From: an uncultured Fimbriimonadales bacterium
GTDB taxonomy: Bacteria > Armatimonadota > Fimbriimonadia > Fimbriimonadales > GBS-DC
NCBI GenBank assembly: GCA_937934465.1
Contig: CALGZO010000247.1
Span: forward strand, 1-7,357
Length of the DNA: 7,357 nt
Direction of reading: 5' to 3'
In this document: one piece after another, positions 6,755 to 7,357 of the stretch
How positions within the stretch are numbered: the stretch's first letter is position 1
How the letters are laid out: every line of letters begins with the position of its first letter
The notes under the pieces: generated by a model
Told to the model about the DNA's origin: nothing
The model's input: only the letters and a program-made list of their open reading frames with translations
Databases searched by the model: none
Made by a program: the position numbers and the translations under genes

Positions 6755-6774
6755 GGAGTTTTGTGCAGTGCGCC
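6755..6774. other. Spacer between oxidoreductase stop and hairpin array
   Basis: Only about 20 nt separate the TAA from the first array-like sequence. No independent rho-independent terminator is visible, so transcription of the oxidoreductase may run into the array or be stopped by its hairpins. Confidence 0.4.
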
Positions 6775-6971
6775 GCCAAGCGTCGCGTCGGCGTCCCCGC
6801 CACAGTAGCACGGACATTCCTGTCCGTGTGCACCCGTAGCGTCGGCGTCCCGCCGACGACCAACACTGGTGCGACGCCTTTCTGGGCGTCGCCTCGCTGC
6901 AAACGCTCACAACTCGTAGCGTCGGCGTCCCCGCCGACGACCAACACAGGTGCGACGCCTTTCTTGGCGTC

Positions 6972-7071
6972 GCGTCAGTACCCCCGCCGACGAACTATGC
7001 TTGGACAAGAATGTCCAAGCCACAGGGGCGCAAGCGCGACGGCAGGAATGCCGTCGCACCCCTGTAGCGTC
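6972..7071 (+). repeat. 100-bp direct repeat, copy 1
   Basis: The unit starts GCGTCAGTACC, contains a degenerate T1 hairpin, a T3 hairpin and a T4 hairpin, and ends CTGTAGCGTC. Aligned without gaps to 7245-7344 it differs at two positions only: C7040/T7313 and C7061/A7334. Confidence 0.9.
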
Positions 7072-7150
7072 GGCGTCCACGCCGACGAGTAGCGCTTGGA
7101 CAAGAATGTCCAAGCCACGAGTGCGCAGGTGCGACGCCTTTCTTGGCGTC

Positions 7151-7249
7151 GCGTCAGTACCCACGCCAAAGAAAATGCTTGGACAGGAATGTCCAAGCCA
7201 CGAGTGCCTAAGCACGACGGCAGGAATGCCGTCGCACCACTGTAGCGTC
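7151..7249 (+). repeat. Diverged copy of the 100-bp repeat unit
   Basis: It has the same order of elements (GCGTCAGTACC, T3, T4, CTGTAGCGTC) but 99 bp and many substitutions, mostly between the hairpins. The right arm of the degenerate T1 element is lost, and the T3 loop is GGAA instead of AGAA. It overlaps the start of the next copy by 5 nt. Confidence 0.8.
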
Positions 7250-7344
7250 AGTACCCCCGCCGACGAACTATGCTTGGACAAGAATGTCCAAGCCACAGGG
7301 GCGCAAGCGCGATGGCAGGAATGCCGTCGCACCACTGTAGCGTC
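7245..7344 (+). repeat. 100-bp direct repeat, copy 2
   Basis: This copy is 98 of 100 bases identical to 6972-7071, at a period of 273 bp. It is immediately followed by GCGTCAGTACC again (7340-7350), so a further unit begins at the window edge. Confidence 0.9.
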
Positions 7345-7357
7345 AGTACCCCCGCCA

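Larger units (their letters stand above)
6775..7357. repeat. Dense intergenic hairpin-repeat array, continuing past the window end
   Basis: This gene-free stretch after the oxidoreductase holds at least 14 short hairpins with 7-9-bp stems. Five types recur. T1, CGTCGGCG/CGCCGACG with loop TCC, TCCC or TCCA: 6840-6858, 6920-6939, 7068-7087. T2, GCGACGCC/GGCGTCGC with loop TTTCTT or TTTCTG: 6871-6892, 6952-6973, 7131-7152. T3, GCTTGGACA/TGTCCAAGC with loop AGAA or GGAA: 6999-7020, 7094-7115, 7177-7198, 7272-7293. T4, GCGACGGCA/TGCCGTCGC with loop GGAA: 7036-7057, 7215-7234 (one pair shorter), 7309-7330. T5, CACGGACA/TGTCCGTG with loop TTCC: 6809-6828. A cut-down T1 lies near 6790-6801. Frames open through the array are low-complexity by-products of the repeats. 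No transposase, cas gene or T-tract is present. Confidence 0.9.

Noticed and set aside
6361..7092. Open frame on the plus strand running from the oxidoreductase gene into the repeats
   Set aside because: It is out of frame with a clear gene, and its second half only translates hairpin repeats.
6907..7335. Minus-strand open frame encoding a repeated peptide
   Set aside because: The repeated peptide simply follows the palindromic DNA units; no start signal and no domain.
6775..7357. CRISPR array
   Set aside because: Units are several different hairpins with irregular spacing and similar, not unique, intervals; no cas genes.
6775..7357. Integron attC sites
   Set aside because: No gene cassettes between the hairpins and no conserved RYYYAAC/GTTRRRY core sites.

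Overview
This 7.4 kb window is GC-rich bacterial chromosome. It holds six protein genes and two non-coding repeat regions. The gene set includes a Tat-exported Gfo/Idh/MocA oxidoreductase, a VKOR-DsbA fusion, and a c-type-heme DUF3365 protein next to a metallo-beta-lactamase/rhodanese persulfide dioxygenase. Together with dense GC-rich hairpin repeats between genes, this suggests a free-living aerobic or microaerobic member of a deep-branching phylum. Armatimonadota is my best guess, with Chloroflexota, Planctomycetota or a relative possible. That placement is inference and no marker in the window proves it.

Layout. (1) Positions 1-1963, plus strand: the end of a DUF3365 heme protein overlaps by 4 nt (ATGA) a 471-aa persulfide dioxygenase-rhodanese fusion, so the two form one translationally coupled sulfur/redox unit. 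(2) Positions 1964-2150: a convergent intergenic gap filled by a roughly 105-bp nested palindromic element that can fold into two mutually exclusive hairpins. (3) Positions 5317 down to 2151, minus strand: a compact three-gene operon of VKOR-DsbA disulfide-forming membrane protein, hisS, and a class I SAM methyltransferase. The junctions are a back-to-back stop/start and a 22-nt overlap. (4) Positions 5318-5485: the divergent promoter region. (5) Positions 5486-6754, plus strand: a Tat-signal Gfo/Idh/MocA oxidoreductase. (6) Positions 6755-7357: no gene, but a dense array of at least 14 short hairpins that runs off the window. It contains a 100-bp direct repeat with only two substitutions between copies 273 bp apart.

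How the parts fit. The dioxygenase would oxidise glutathione-type or other low-molecular-weight persulfide to sulfite, and its rhodanese domain would move sulfane sulfur. The heme protein is probably an exported redox or sensor partner. The VKOR-DsbA protein makes disulfides outside the cytoplasmic membrane and is unrelated in pathway to its operon partner hisS. The most unusual feature is the terminal array: at least four different stem sequences carry nearly the same loop core, C-A-[A/G]-G-A-A-T-G, in both orientations. Stem sequence therefore varies with pairing preserved while the loop is kept.
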